Shown here piece by piece: positions 43,497-53,499 of a stretch of DNA of 64,000 nt. How positions within the stretch are numbered: position 1 is the stretch's first letter; every line of letters begins with the position of its first letter. Origin of the DNA: Meconema thalassinum. Lineage: Eukaryota > Arthropoda > Insecta > Orthoptera > Tettigoniidae. The notes below the pieces were generated by a model. The model did not search any database, had not been told where the DNA came from, and was given only the letters and a program-made list of their open reading frames with translations. The stretch is from contig OX336388.2 in the NCBI GenBank assembly GCA_946902985.2, forward strand, positions 226,694,467 to 226,758,466. The letters run 5' to 3'. Position numbers and translations under genes: made by a program.

Positions 43497-43862
43497 TCCT
43501 TCCTTCCCTCCTCCTTCCCTCCTCCATTCTTCCTTCCTTCCTCCACCCTTCCTTCCCTCTTCCTTCCCTCCTCCATTCGTCCTTCCTTCCTCCACCCTTC
43601 CCTCCTTCCTCCACCCTTCCTTTCTCCACCCTTCCCTCCTTCCTCCACCCTTCCTTCCTTCCTCAACCCTTCCTTCCTTCCTCCACCCTTCCTTCCTTCC
43701 TCCACCCTTCCCTCCTTCCTCCACCCTTCCTTCCTTCCTCCACCCTTCCCTCCTTCCTCCACCCTTCCTTCCTTTCTCCACCCTTCCTTCCTTCCTCCAC
43801 CCTTCCCTCCTTCTTCCACCCTTCCTATCTTCCTCTCTCCTTCCGTCTTCCTATCTTCTTTC
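43497..43862. repeat. Polypyrimidine/polypurine tract of CCTTCCTTCCTCCACC units
   Basis: About 365 bp almost without purines other than sporadic A in CCACCC, in 16-20-bp units. Long frames on both strands (MEEGGKGGGRKEG.., FLPPPFLPSS..) are translations of the repeat and are not genes. Confidence 0.95.
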
Positions 43863-44091
43863 CTACCTGATAGAGTAATTCAAGCTCGGATATGTTATAG
43901 GACCATATTAGAACCCCCACATTATCCTTGTAGGTCTGATTCCTAAATGCCCACGCATCACTTTTACTTTTGTATTCTGGTAATTGACCATTATCTTTGA
44001 GTGTCTGTGTGTGTGGAGGGAATGAAACAGACCACGCTACAGCAGCAAGTGTGGGGGCGGTGATGGCCAACAGCACATCCTCCCAAATCAA
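43825..44091 (-). other. Unrecognised 88-codon open frame
   Basis: ATG at 44091. It has a hydrophobic N-terminal segment (DVLLAITAPTLAAVAWSVSF), a polar middle with SDAWAFRNQTYKDN, and ends as K/R-rich sequence encoded by the polypyrimidine tract (GRRKERGR). It has no match in this window. The composition is more protein-like than most frames here, but no family is recognised and the low-complexity end argues for caution. Confidence 0.2.
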
Positions 44092-44117
44092 TCAAGAGCT
44101 AATGCAAGTTGGTCCTT

Positions 44118-44545
44118 GGAGAAGAGAACCAAGTTTTATGTTCGTGTGGTGTGGTGGCTCAACTCGCAGCCATTACCTAACACTGCTCTACTGTGGGGCT
44201 CACACGAGAAGGTCCAGCTAACAATTACACTACTGAGCTGAGTTTTATGTTCGTGCGGTGTGGTGGCTCAACTCGCAGCCATTACCTAACACTGTTCTAC
44301 TGTAGGGCTCACACGAGAAGGTCCAATTACACTGCAGTACAGAGCTGAGTTTTATGCAAGAGTGGTGAATCGACTCATAACCACGTCTCCTCTACCATGG
44401 AGCTAACCCGAGAAGGCCCTGAAAGCAATGAAATGTATTTTATGATGGAAATGCGTAGTGACTCAACGCAGAGGTATTAATTAAGACTGAGGGCTAAGGC
44501 TTTTCTACTGTTGAGCTCACATGAGACGGTCCCAAACAAAGACAT
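44118..44545. repeat. Tandem array of about 108-bp units
   Basis: The word TTTATGTTCGTG(T/C)GGTGTGGTGGCTCAACTCGCAGCC recurs in part at about 44135 and 44243. More diverged units follow at about 44350 and 44450 (GAATCGACTCATAACC, GTGACTCAACGCAG), each with CTCACACGAGAAGGTCC-like ends. No coding role is seen. Confidence 0.75.
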
Positions 44546-44574
44546 TAATTTTATGTTACATATGTAATTCTTTG

Positions 44575-44655
44575 AGAGGCTGCGTGGTGCAGGGGTAACG
44601 TGCTCGCCTGCTATGCCCAAGGTTGCAAGATGGAATCCTGGCGCGAAGAGTTAGC
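44575..44655 (+). mobile_element. SINE-V head fragment
   Basis: GCTGCGTGGTGCAGGGGTAACG, CTATGCCCAAGGTTGC and GGAATCCTGGCGC correspond to the first 80 bp of the SINE-V copies at 26.9 and 52.2 kb. Confidence 0.65.
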
Positions 44656-45000
44656 ATGTTCTCACGGACGTTTTTGTAGAACTTTTCATGCTGAACAATT
44701 CTTACACTCATAGCGTATAGATATTTTTAATGGTTTGCCCAGCGTAAGCTTAAAAGGCGCACGGACGCCAGGTTATCATTCAACTTTTACACTGAAATCG
44801 TTTCTGCTTGGCTTCCTTTGATCATAAATACATTATTTTCTGCAGAAACCATCCTAGAGATATCCTTTACAGAATGGTGAAAACCGCATCAAAATCCATC
44901 CAGTGGTTCTCGAGATTACCCGTGACATCTAAGAATCAGGGACTTTGTTTCATACTAAGTAGAGAGATAAGCAAAGGGAAAGAATATGAATTTACATAAA
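44656..45000 (+). repeat. Element M fragment
   Basis: High similarity to 25545-25850 (TTTTTGTAGAACTTTTCATGC, GGCTTCCTTTGATCAT, ACAGAATGGTGAAAACCGC). Truncated at both ends. Confidence 0.75.
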
Positions 45001-45011
45001 AATCCTAGCCC

Positions 45012-45170
45012 TTGTTATCAGAAAACTTCAACACATACACCCAAGTACACGATGCTACTTCATCACGATGTCACAAATCCCCTGAAGAATCAACAACAAT
45101 TTCTTGTTTTTGACACTTGGGCGAAACCCTCCAGCAAACATGGCGAAAATCGAAAATAATTATGCTGGTT

Positions 45171-45205
<35 letters not shown>

Positions 45206-45305
45206 TAGTATGCCTTTTAGTGCCGGGGGTGTCCGAGGACATCTTCGGTTCGCCAGGGGCTGTAGCTGCTTCAAGCGGACACCCCTAGGGTGAGCTACAC
45301 GTTCC
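45012..45305. repeat. SINE-A tail piece, (TTTA)n, and SINE-T piece
   Basis: 45012-45095: GTTATCAGAAAAC..AAGTACACGATGCTAC (SINE-A tail). 45168-45206: (ATTT)n. 45207-45305: AGTGCCGGGGGTGTCCGAGG and GTGAGCTACA as in SINE-T at 18.1 kb. A patchwork of small fragments. Confidence 0.6.
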
Positions 45306-45526
45306 GTTCAATTTCAAGTTGCCTAGTTCCAACTTTCGCTACCAGATGTCAATGATACCTAGTGGTGAACGTTGGAACTTTGAAAGAGCCTTACAACGAA
45401 ATCTAACCAAGAAATTTAGCTCCACACAAGTTTAATCTGTGGATGGATCTTTTACATGCCATAATCTATGACATGGGACCGCCGGATTTACTTCCCCTCA
45501 GAAGGAAGGCATACTGAGGGATTATA
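45306..45526 (-). mobile_element. SINE-A, part left of the foldback element
   Basis: AGTTCCAACTTTCGCTACC to GAAGGCATACTGAGGGATT. It continues at 47521 with the head region. Confidence 0.85.
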
Positions 45527-45602
45527 AGGGGGCACATACAGCTTAAGGAGCCACTATAATAACGATTTTAATATTATAACAGTGCCTGCCATAAATCTCG
45601 TA

Positions 45603-46912
45603 CAAAAGAAGTCATCCGATGTTGTTTGGCTCTCATTTTTTTTTTAAATAAAAAACTTCGATTCTGTTTTTTGATTATGTTTATTTGAACCTTTACAATT
45701 TTTTTGGTCAAGTCGAGAAGATGATATCGGCCAAATGGGCGCCGCCACAATTGATTGCTATACGGGCTCGTTTTATGGCATTTTTCATCACTTTGGCGAG
45801 AAATTCGGACGACAGATTCTCGCACTCGTGTCGAATGTTGTCCTTAAGGGCTTCCAGGGTCTCGGGCTTGTTCACGTAAACACGGGACTTCAAAAAAAAA
45901 CACAAAAAGTCTGGAACGGTTAAATCGGGCGATCTTGCGGGCCAGTGCAAATCGCCAAAACGAGAGATGAGGCGACCCGGGAACGCCGCCATCAGAATAT
46001 CGGTTGTGGCTCGCACAGTGTGTGCCGTTGCTCCGTCCTGTTGGAACCACATGTCCTCCAGTCCTAATTCGTTCAATTGCGGCAGAAAAAACTCGGTTAA
46101 CATGGCCCTATAGCATGCACCGTCCACTGTTGTCGTTTGACCAGCGGCGTCCTCGAAAAAAAATGGCCCGAAGACTCCTCCAGCGTGAACAGCGCACCAT
46201 GCAGTCACTTTGAGCGGGTGTAATGGCTCCTCGTGCATCACTCGTGGATTTTCCGTGCCCCAGAAGCGACAGTTTTGCTTGTTCACGTACCCGCTGAGGT
46301 GGAAATGAGCCTCATCACTCATTATGATTTTGGTCGAAAAATCGTCCACTTCGTGCTCGAAATTGAGGATGGCTTGGGCGTAGGTTACACGCTTTTGGCG
46401 GTCGACAGGCAGCAGCTGATGCACGGACTGGACTTTGTACGGGAACATGTGCAGGTCTTTGACCAAAATTCGCCTTAGGGACGACCGGCTGATGGCTAAT
46501 TGCGAGGCACGGCGTCTGGTCGATGTTTCTGGCGACAGCTCGACTTCCTCGGCAACAGCGGCGATAATCTCGGCAGAACGGGTGCTCCGGAGCCGGCCAC
46601 TCTTGGCAACGTCTCATATGGTCCCATACTCTCGAAGGTTGGTGGCCAAACGGCGCAGTGTTTGCCCAGTCGGTGCCGGACGACCGGGGAATCGGCGACG
46701 GAATTCGCGCTGCGCCAACACCACAGACGAATTGTTACGTAAAAAAATAAACACGATTATTCCGCGTTCTTGGGGAGTGTATCGCTCCATGGCTTGTTCA
46801 CTTAAAATTTACATCTGTTTATTTCACAAATGTCAAAACAGATTTCACATTGGCCGCCATCTGCAAAAAAAAGAGCATATTTCAATAGGGTGATTTCTTT
46901 TGGCCCACCCTG
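45603..46912 (-). mobile_element. DD41D-type mariner element
   Basis: The right end is CAGGGTGGGCCAAAAGAAATC (inverted) next to TA. At the left end only the inner part of that terminal repeat (AAAAGAAGTCATCC) survives. It contains one transposase gene. Inserted in the foldback element at a TA. Confidence 0.85.
45708..46790 (-). pseudogene. Tc1/mariner-class transposase, full length with one internal TGA
   Basis: ATG at 46790, stop at 45708: 361 codons in one frame, broken only by TGA at 46614-46616 (codon 59). The N-terminal part has a helix-turn-helix-like region (LAQREFRRRFPGRPAPTGQT) and an arginine-rich linker. Catalytic residues: D159 (IIMSDEAHF), D252 (WFQQDGATAH), D294 (ARSPDLTVPD). 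There are 41 residues between the last two, i.e. DD41D rather than DD34D. The enzyme would cut and paste the element at TA sites. Full length suggests recent activity; as written it cannot yield a full protein unless the stop is read through or is a sequencing error. Confidence 0.9.
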
Positions 46913-47520
46913 TAGAAGCAAAGTTAAAAAAATTCAAAATTCAAATGGTAATTATTTTTATCAATTTTTTCAAAATTGGTTCTTGTTTTGTGCTGACCTT
47001 CACCGTTTCCCTGATATCTCCCGTGTTTATAGGGATTTTTGGAGTTCTCTTCTTTTAATGTGGATGTTAAACCTTCTGCTACAAAATGAATCTCACTCAA
47101 AACCGTTGTGGCTTTAATTAGTCTTTCTATGAAACGTTAACATTTTTTTTTAGTTTGCTCAGAAAAAATGGAAATAATGACGCTTAATTAATTATTAATT
47201 AATAATGTGAAAATATGCGAGATTCATTTTGTAGCAGAAGGTTTAACACCCACATTAAAAAAAGAAAACTCCAAAAATGCCTATAAACACGGGAGATATC
47301 AGGGAAACGGTGAAGGTCAGCACAAAACAAGAACCAATTTTGAAAAAATTGATAAAATTAATTACCATTTGAATTTCGAAAATTTTTCACTTTGCTTCTA
47401 ATAGCAGGGTGTGTGTGTTTCCTTGGATATGTATATCATTGTAGTACGAGATTTATGACAGGCACAGTTATAATATTAAAATAGTTATTGTTGTGGCTCC
47501 TTAAGATGTATGTGCCCCCT

Positions 47521-47622
47521 TTTTGACGCTCTTAAAAAATCCGACGACTTGGGCCGGGTTTGAACCCACTATCTTGGGAACAGCAGTTCAGCATGCCTCC
47601 TACTACGCCACCGACGGTGGTG
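47521..47622 (-). mobile_element. SINE-A head, right of the foldback element
   Basis: GACGCTCTTAAAAAATCCGA, GGGTTTGAACCCACTATC (B box inverted) and CTACTACGCCACCGACGG (A box inverted). Confidence 0.85.
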
Positions 47623-48115
47623 CTGGTGGTGTAGTGAGTCGAAAAGAACCTCTTCTCGAGGTGTCACAGCTGTAAATTCCCTCCTGCTCCTTCACATACA
47701 GACAGAACACACAGAGCATTACCGGAGAAAAGAAAGCAACAAGAAGACGAAGAAGAAGAGAGTAAGAATGGTGGAAGAGGGAGAGGACGGTATTGCCCAA
47801 ACCACTCACAGTGGGGCGACGATAAAGCTTTAGTGCTGGGTATCGGTAGCTTATTGGTCCGTCTCCTGCATCCTCATATGTTACTTAGCGTCTTCTCCCC
47901 CACTACAGCTAATAACATCATATTTCGTAATGTAGCCAATGATGAAGAATTGTGGTCACTATTGCCATAACTAAAGATACTGGCTGGACATTCTGATGGG
48001 GTGGCACTGATGTTAATGGTAGCACAGGGAAACAAGTGGAAAGGATAGAAGTTTCCCCCTAATGAGCTTTCTACACGAAGAACATAGTTCTGATCGTGAT
48101 AAATACACCTAAATG
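47623..48115. other. Unassigned region
   Basis: GAAGAAGA-rich at 47740-47765. No coding or repeat match. Confidence 0.4.
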
Positions 48116-48252
48116 TAGGTTGGTTGGTTCCTTAGATTAGGGGCTGCGTCAACGCGGTCATGTAGCCCCGTGAACTTTGGTTGTGTGTAGAATCTGTATG
48201 ATAACAGGTGTTAATTGTGATGGCTGTATTATTGTGTGTTATCTGTGATTCA

Positions 48253-48452
48253 AAAGCGGAAGGAAGCTTGTGGTTTAACGTGACCTTTAATCTCGAGATC
48301 ATGAGCCACGGGACCTCCTTTTTACGTGGAATCCGAACCACAGGACATGGCATTTCACTTCGAAAATCTCACATGCATTGACCGGGAATCGAACCCGGAC
48401 CGCCTTGGTGAGAGGCATACAGCTAGACCGCTGAGCCACCACGCCCCCCTAC
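48253..48452 (-). mobile_element. tRNA-derived SINE (family K) with 10-bp duplication
   Basis: CTGTGATTCA at 48243-48252 and 48453-48462. Minus strand: GTGGTGGCTCAGCGGTCTAGC (A box), GGGTTCGATTCCCGGTC (B box), GTGGTTCGGATTCCACG. A partial copy lies at 57.47-57.60 kb. Confidence 0.95.
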
Positions 48453-48488
48453 CTGTGATTCAGGTAGACGGACTGCAGACGAATATTT

Positions 48489-49999
48489 TTAGCCTATTTT
48501 CAATTTTGAAAAAATAGGCTTATGAGATCACCTTTTGTCCGTGTGTGTGTGTGTGCGTGTGTGTGTGTGTGAGGTGTGTGTGTGTGTCCCCCTAAATAAA
48601 ATCTAAACGGCTGGAGCGATTTCAATGAAACTCGGTAAGTTCATAGCACTATTCCCGGCGACCTCGACCGTGCCCTTCAAATTTTGTTACGTCTCACCAA
48701 TCCAACATGGCGGCTGTGCGAAATATTTAACTAGCATTCAATATCTCCGAAACTATTACCGATATCGCCCTGAAATTTTGTACGGTGATAAAGAGCACTA
48801 CTAGAAGTTCACCTATGAGACTTTCAAAAATCTGGTGACTACAAAACCAACATGGCGGTCAAGCGAAATTGAGACTTTTAAATAGATATTTCTCGCGATT
48901 TAACTATCCAAACGTAATGAAACTTGGTACAGCAAATGATTATACAAATTGTAATGCACTGGAGTCTAATTTAGTTCAATTGTTTACATAACCTCAAAAT
49001 GGCGGCTGTGCGAAATATATCACTGACATTCTATATCTCCGAAACTATTACAGATATCATCATGCAATTTTGTACGGTGATAAAGGGTACTGATACAAGT
49101 TTACCTATGTATATTTCATAAACCTGTAAAGTACAAAACGAACATGGCGACCAAGCGAATTTGAAATATTTTAATAGACTTTTCTCGTGATTTAACTCTC
49201 TGAGTGCAATGAAATGTGGTACAGTAAATGATTTTGCAGATTGTAATGCACTGCCATCTAATTTAATTAAATTGTTTACATAACCTCAAGATGGCGGCTG
49301 TGCGAAATTTTAAATTAAGTTTTTATTCTTGTGTCGTAATCATGCGATCGAAGTGAAAGTTTGAATAATGAAGCTAGGCAATAATTGTCCTTGAATGGTA
49401 CATAACTCTATGGCCTATACATATAACAATCCTAAATGGCGAGCTTCCGAAATATTTAGACGGTTCTCAATATCTATGAATCTTTTACAGCAACCAAACA
49501 GAATTTTTTAATGTTCATAGAGACTATGAACATATGTTCACCTATAGGACTTTCAGTAACCTGGTGAGCACAAATCCAACATGGCGGCGACGCGAATTAT
49601 AAATATTTAAATGGACATTTCTCGCGAATTAACTATCCGAGTGCCGTGAAACGTTGCACGTTAAATGCTTATACAAATGTTGATCCACTGGCATGTAATT
49701 TATTTCAATTGTTTGCATAATCACAAGATGGCTGGTGTGCGTACTTTTAAAATCTCGTTTTTACTTCTTGTGTTCTAATCATGCGATTGAAGTTTGAATA
49801 CCACACGGACTCAATAATCTTAATGTAATAGTACAAAAATAAAAATCCATCCTGGCGACCATATAAAATATTTAGACGGTTCTCAATATCTACGAATCTG
49901 TTACAGCAATTAAACTGAAATTTTGTATGTTGATAGAGACAATTAACATGAGCAGGATATATGAAAATAGGTTGTATAGTTCTTCACGGAACTACTTGT
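48489..49999 (-). mobile_element. Tandem-repeat element G2
   Basis: It sits in the A/T run of SINE-A. Minus strand: starts ACAAGTAGTTCCGTGAAG, ends GAAAATAGGCTAA. The interior carries nine GATGGCGGC/CATGGCGAC-type words (near 48705, 48849, 48993, 49141, 49289, 49434, 49580, 49727, 49850) within diverged modules, then a (GT)n tract at 48541-48588 on the plus strand. Same family as G1. Non-coding. Confidence 0.9.
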
Positions 50000-50957
50000 T
50001 TTTCAACTAGTTCCTACTTTTGCTACCAAATGCTACCGTCCACGACACCTAGCTGCGGGCGTGGCTACTAAATGCCATCGCAGTCAGCACCTGGCGGCGA
50101 ACGTTGGAACTAAGATAGCGTTATCAAACAAACCTACAAATTTTAGCTTCCACAAGTGTAGTTAGTGGAAGGTTCTTTTACATGCCATAAATCTATGATA
50201 TAGGACCGCCGGGTTTACTTCCCCTCCGAAGGAAGGCATACTGAGGAATTTTAACACTCTTAAAAATCCGACGATTTTGGCCGGGTTTTAACCCGCGATC
50301 TTGGACATAGAAGCTCACCATGCTACCATATAATTGTTCTTGTCGTATACCCCCCAGAGTTCAAATCTAGTGGAACGTGGATTGGCAACCATGGGACCCC
50401 AGCTGAGTCCGGCATCGCTTCCACTTACTTTTGACGGGCTCCTCTCCGCCTTCTTTCCTGTCGGTCTCTCTTGGTCAACTCTTGTTCTCTTCCGACCCCG
50501 ACGGTATTAGGGAATCCGAGGCCTAGGGAGTCTCTTCCTTTCCCGCCTTAATTGGCCCATATCTCAACTTTTGTGATACCCTCCTTCTGCGAGGGGTCAG
50601 CCTTCTTTTTCTGTTCATGTTATCTCCTGCCTTCTGCTCAAGGCCCTCAAGGAGGCCGGGTGTATGTAGCCCCACCACTTCTGGTGCACCCTGGATATTG
50701 CTACACCCTCAAGGGCTCACGGCTGGTGAGTTTGGGAGTTGGTGATCCCGAGGGATTCCTGAGCAGGATCCGATTTTCCCCCCTTTTTTCCATTCCCTTT
50801 TCTCTCCTATCTGCCTTTCATGGCTCTCCTTCTTTCTAATGTCCCCAATACCCCTTTTGAGGGGTGAGGGCGTTTATTTCCCCTTTATTTCATTTCCCAT
50901 ACTCTTCTTTTATTTCCCTTCTTCTAGTTTGTAAGCTGTAGTTAGTTTTAATTTATA

Positions 50958-51785
50958 AGGTGCGTTCAAAAAGTAACGAACCGGTGCCTGTAATGCGCAA
51001 ACCGGTGACGACATGGGCTAATCATGGCGTGTGTAACGAGGTGTGGTTCCGACCAGAGCGTGGAAGGTCACAGCCCGTCGCTAGAGGACACGCGTGCACG
51101 TCACGTGACGATAAAAAGCGAGCAGCAGCATGCATCAATCGTCCAACCAAGACCAAGACAGTAGGCCATTCAAAATGCTTCCTGGTGTTGTTGAAGACTG
51201 TGGGGCACCCATTGGGCACACACTTTCCGCAAGTGCAGTCTTTCCTTCATGATGGTGTGCACACTTCCGACGCTCAATGCGACCACGGCGGCTATGGCAT
51301 TCACTGTCACTCGGCGGTCCTGGGTAATGAGTGCATCAACCAGCTGGACGTTGTCATCGGTAATGCAGCGGGGTGTCCCAGACCGGGCATCATCGGCTAA
51401 CGACACCCGTCCTTCCCTGAAGCGCTTGTGCCACGCCTTGACCCTTGTAAGGGACATGTAGTATTCGCCGTACACTTGTGACATTCGGCGATGATTGTCC
51501 GTTCCCCCTACTCCTTTCGCTGTCAGAAACCGAACAACACCTCTTTGCTCTTCGTTGGACGCCTCCATGTCACTGTTTGCAATGCGACTGGCAGCGTTGG
51601 ACGATTGATGCATGCTGCTGCTCGCTTTGCAGCGTTACGTGACGTGCATGCGTGCCCTCAATTGACGGGCTGTGACCTTCCACGTTCTGGTCGGAACCAC
51701 ACCTCGTTACACACGCCACGATTAGCCGATGTAGTCAGCGGTTTGCGCATTCCAGCCTCCGGCTCGTTACTTTTTGAACGCACCT
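50958..51785 (-). mobile_element. Palindromic mariner derivative (828 bp, 191-bp inverted arms)
   Basis: TA at 50956-50957 and 51786-51787. Arms 50958-51148 and 51595-51785 are symmetric without gaps: AGGTGCGTTCAAAAAGTAAC ends, GAGGTGTGGTTCCGACCAGA, and even ATGCATCAATCGTCCAAC, which holds the transposase start codon. So the left arm is an inverted copy of the 5' end, not the normal 3' end. Confidence 0.95.
51170..51613 (-). pseudogene. mariner transposase N-terminal half (147 codons)
   Basis: Starts MHQSSNAASRIANSDMEASN. Reads MSQVYGEYYMSLTRVKAWHK and RFREGRVSLADDARSGTPRC (first HTH and linker with the GRP-like SGTP motif), then VALSVGSVHTIMKERLHLRK (second HTH) and VCAQWVPHSL. It stops before the catalytic DDD domain, which has been replaced by the inverted 5' arm. 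Could encode a DNA-binding protein without catalytic activity. Confidence 0.9.
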
Positions 51786-51924
51786 TATATTATAGGTTCA
51801 GTTTTCATGATCATCCACACCATTAGGGGTCGATAACCTAGATGTTAGGCCCCTTAAAACAATAATTATCATCATCATCATCATCTTGTGTACACTCTTC
51901 AGAATGAAGCACACACTATATGTG

Positions 51925-52190
51925 ATAAGCCACCTCGTGGTGTAGTGGCTAGTATTCTTGGCTGTCACCGTGGAGGCCCGTGATCGATATTTGGCTCCCC
52001 TAAGAAACTTAATTCTGGTCTGAGGACTGGAACGGGGTAGACCCAGCCTCGTGAGGTAAAGCTGATAAGAGGCGGCTTCGATTCCTCCCTCAGCCATCCT
52101 GGAAGTGGTTTTCTGTGGCTTCCCACTTCAACTCAAGGTGGGAATCGAACCTATTTCTTCTCATTTAGCCTCACGAGGTTAAGAGTACTC
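51925..52190 (+). mobile_element. SINE-R copy
   Basis: Head CACCTCGTGGTGTAGTGGCTAG (A box), body CTCAGCCATCCTGGAAGTGG, GGGAATCGAACCT and GCCTCACGAGG. Fragments at 8.57, 9.23 and 52.44 kb. Confidence 0.75.
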
Positions 52191-52430
52191 CGTTTAGCTG
52201 GCTGCGTGGCTCAGCGGCAACGTTCTCGTCTGCTATTCCCAAGGTTGCAGAAACGAATCCTGGTGCCGCCAGTTGGCATTTGAGGGTACGCAAATGCGAG
52301 GGGGCCATGTCAGTAAATTTAATGGCACGTGAAGATCCCCTTCGGGGCAACATTCTGGCAACCTGGTGCTAAAAGCTACAGTTGTAAAAATGGGCGTAAA
52401 AGCACTAGGCTAACATTATTAAGGAATTAC
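52191..52430 (+). mobile_element. SINE-V copy 2
   Basis: GGCTGCGTGGCTCAGCGGCAACG (A box), ACGAATCCTGGTGCC (B box-like), GGCACGTGAAGATCCCCTTC, ending CTAACATTATTAA. Confidence 0.85.
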
Positions 52431-52553
52431 ATTTCTTGGCAGAGCTGGGAATCAAATCCGGATCTCCGCTGGGAAGAATGATTTTGAATTCAAATAATAT
52501 AACTGACTTGAAGCCCATCGATAATTCAATAATAATAATAATATTAATAATAA

Positions 52554-53246
52554 CTAGCATTACCCTTCATGGCTTCGCCCGCGAATATTCTAGTTGTAAA
52601 GAGTGCACTTAGCAAAATCTCAATCATGAATGCTATGACTGATTTATCCTTGGTATGAATAATCAGACTTTATCAATTCAGCTACTGGTGCAGTGGTTAG
52701 GGGTTTGTCATTCCTGCATAGGTATATCAGAGCGAAGTTAGTTTTCTGGGAATATCACAGACACTGTTAATTTAAGGGCCTTTATATGTGGTTTTCGGAG
52801 ACCCTTTATAGTCGGGTGAAAAAGACCTTTCGTACCACACTTACACGTGGAAATTGTGTGAAAAAAATCTAGAGTGACCCTTGACCCCCTTAAGCGCATT
52901 ATACTGTATGTATTGATGCATTTTACAGATTAATTTGGTTCAGTTATAACCTTATAACCGTCTGGAAACTTTCACAGTAATGTAATAATTGGAACTGCAT
53001 TGCATCTTACAGAAATAGATGGACCTGTGAGATTCTGTTACCATGGTTACTGTGTTGCATTCTTTCATTATTTCATTGTAAATATACATGTTTTAAGGTA
53101 TTTATTTAATTGTGAGGCATTTAAAGAGTAAGTGAGTGCGTTATGCTGAACCTGTAGGTACCCCATATGTGTAGGTTGGTGTTAATGGGACCTTATTTTC
53201 GGTTCAAAACTGGAATGAGACCTTAGCAGAATAATATAGGGAGGGA
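52554..53246 (-). mobile_element. Non-autonomous Helitron (family F), copy 2
   Basis: Minus strand: TCCCTCCCTATATTATTC start after A. Hairpin region near 52575 (CGCGGGCGAAGCC, one arm mutated), GGGTAATG, CTAG then T. Otherwise nearly identical to copies 1 and 3. Confidence 0.9.
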
Positions 53247-53254
53247 TAATAAGT

Positions 53255-53499
53255 GCCAATATCACACCAACTGGCTTCGAGGATCGAACGATTTTCAGAC
53301 ATAAGATACACAGTTGGGAAGTTACACCTGGAGATCGACCAAGGAGATCGGGGAAAGGATGGATGGAGGAACGTTTAGTTCGACATAGTCAAACGATGAA
53401 GGAGTTTTGGAAGACCGAGAAGATCATAATTTGATATTGATCATATGGCTCTAAACAACTTAAATAAATAAATAAATAAATAAATAATGATAATAATAA
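53255..53499 (+). other. Possible LINE tail, then AAAT/AAT microsatellite
   Basis: GACCAAGGAGATCGGGGAAAGG..AACGATGAAGGAGTTTTGG may be a GRPRK-type LINE tail. AAATAAATAAAT and ATAATAATAAT follow at 53463-53500. Low certainty. Confidence 0.35.

Larger units (their letters stand above)
45527..47520. mobile_element. Large foldback (inverted-repeat) element, split by a mariner
   Basis: Left end AGGGGGCACATACAGCTTAA; right end the inverse (TTAAGATGTATGTGCCCCCT). After removing the mariner (45603-46912) the arms pair over roughly 75 bp at the ends plus about 190 bp inside (46915-47105 against 47206-47403), around an AT-rich centre. About 45 bp of left-arm sequence and the outer 11 bp of the mariner end are missing together, so one deletion probably removed both. 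It is inserted at a TA-rich spot of SINE-A. No coding of its own. Confidence 0.8.
48116..50333 (-). mobile_element. SINE-A copy carrying two later insertions
   Basis: Three pieces, 48116-48252, 48453-48488 and 50000-50333, add up to one SINE-A from the GGTTGGTTCC tail to the head (ACCCGCGATCTTGG). The inserts are SINE-K and element G2. Confidence 0.9.
50345..51893 (+). mobile_element. Retroposon C, copy 3, split by a mariner derivative
   Basis: From about 50345 (ACCCCCCAGAGTTCAAATC) to the CCCCTTAAAACAATAATTATC (ATC)n tail at 51893. Possible imperfect target duplication CTTGTCGTATAC / CTTGTGTACAC. The copy-2 open frame is shifted here (95 codons at 50552-50839). Confidence 0.85.

Noticed and set aside
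43368..43878. Frames of 120-137 codons on both strands (EEGGKGGGRKEGWR.., FLPPPFLPSS..)
   Set aside because: All are readings of the polypyrimidine tract and open in several frames at once.
46435..46893. 152-codon plus-strand frame opposite the mariner transposase
   Set aside because: Shadow of the minus-strand transposase frame, which has the catalytic motifs.
48326..48517. Possible tRNA gene in the GGGTTCGATTCCCGG region
   Set aside because: It is the head of SINE-K with target duplications and a SINE body, so not a stand-alone tRNA. The same reasoning applies to tRNA-like heads at 7.98, 18.35, 26.95, 32.65 and 41.0 kb.
51170..51613. Functional transposase
   Set aside because: Only the N-terminal half remains; no catalytic aspartates.
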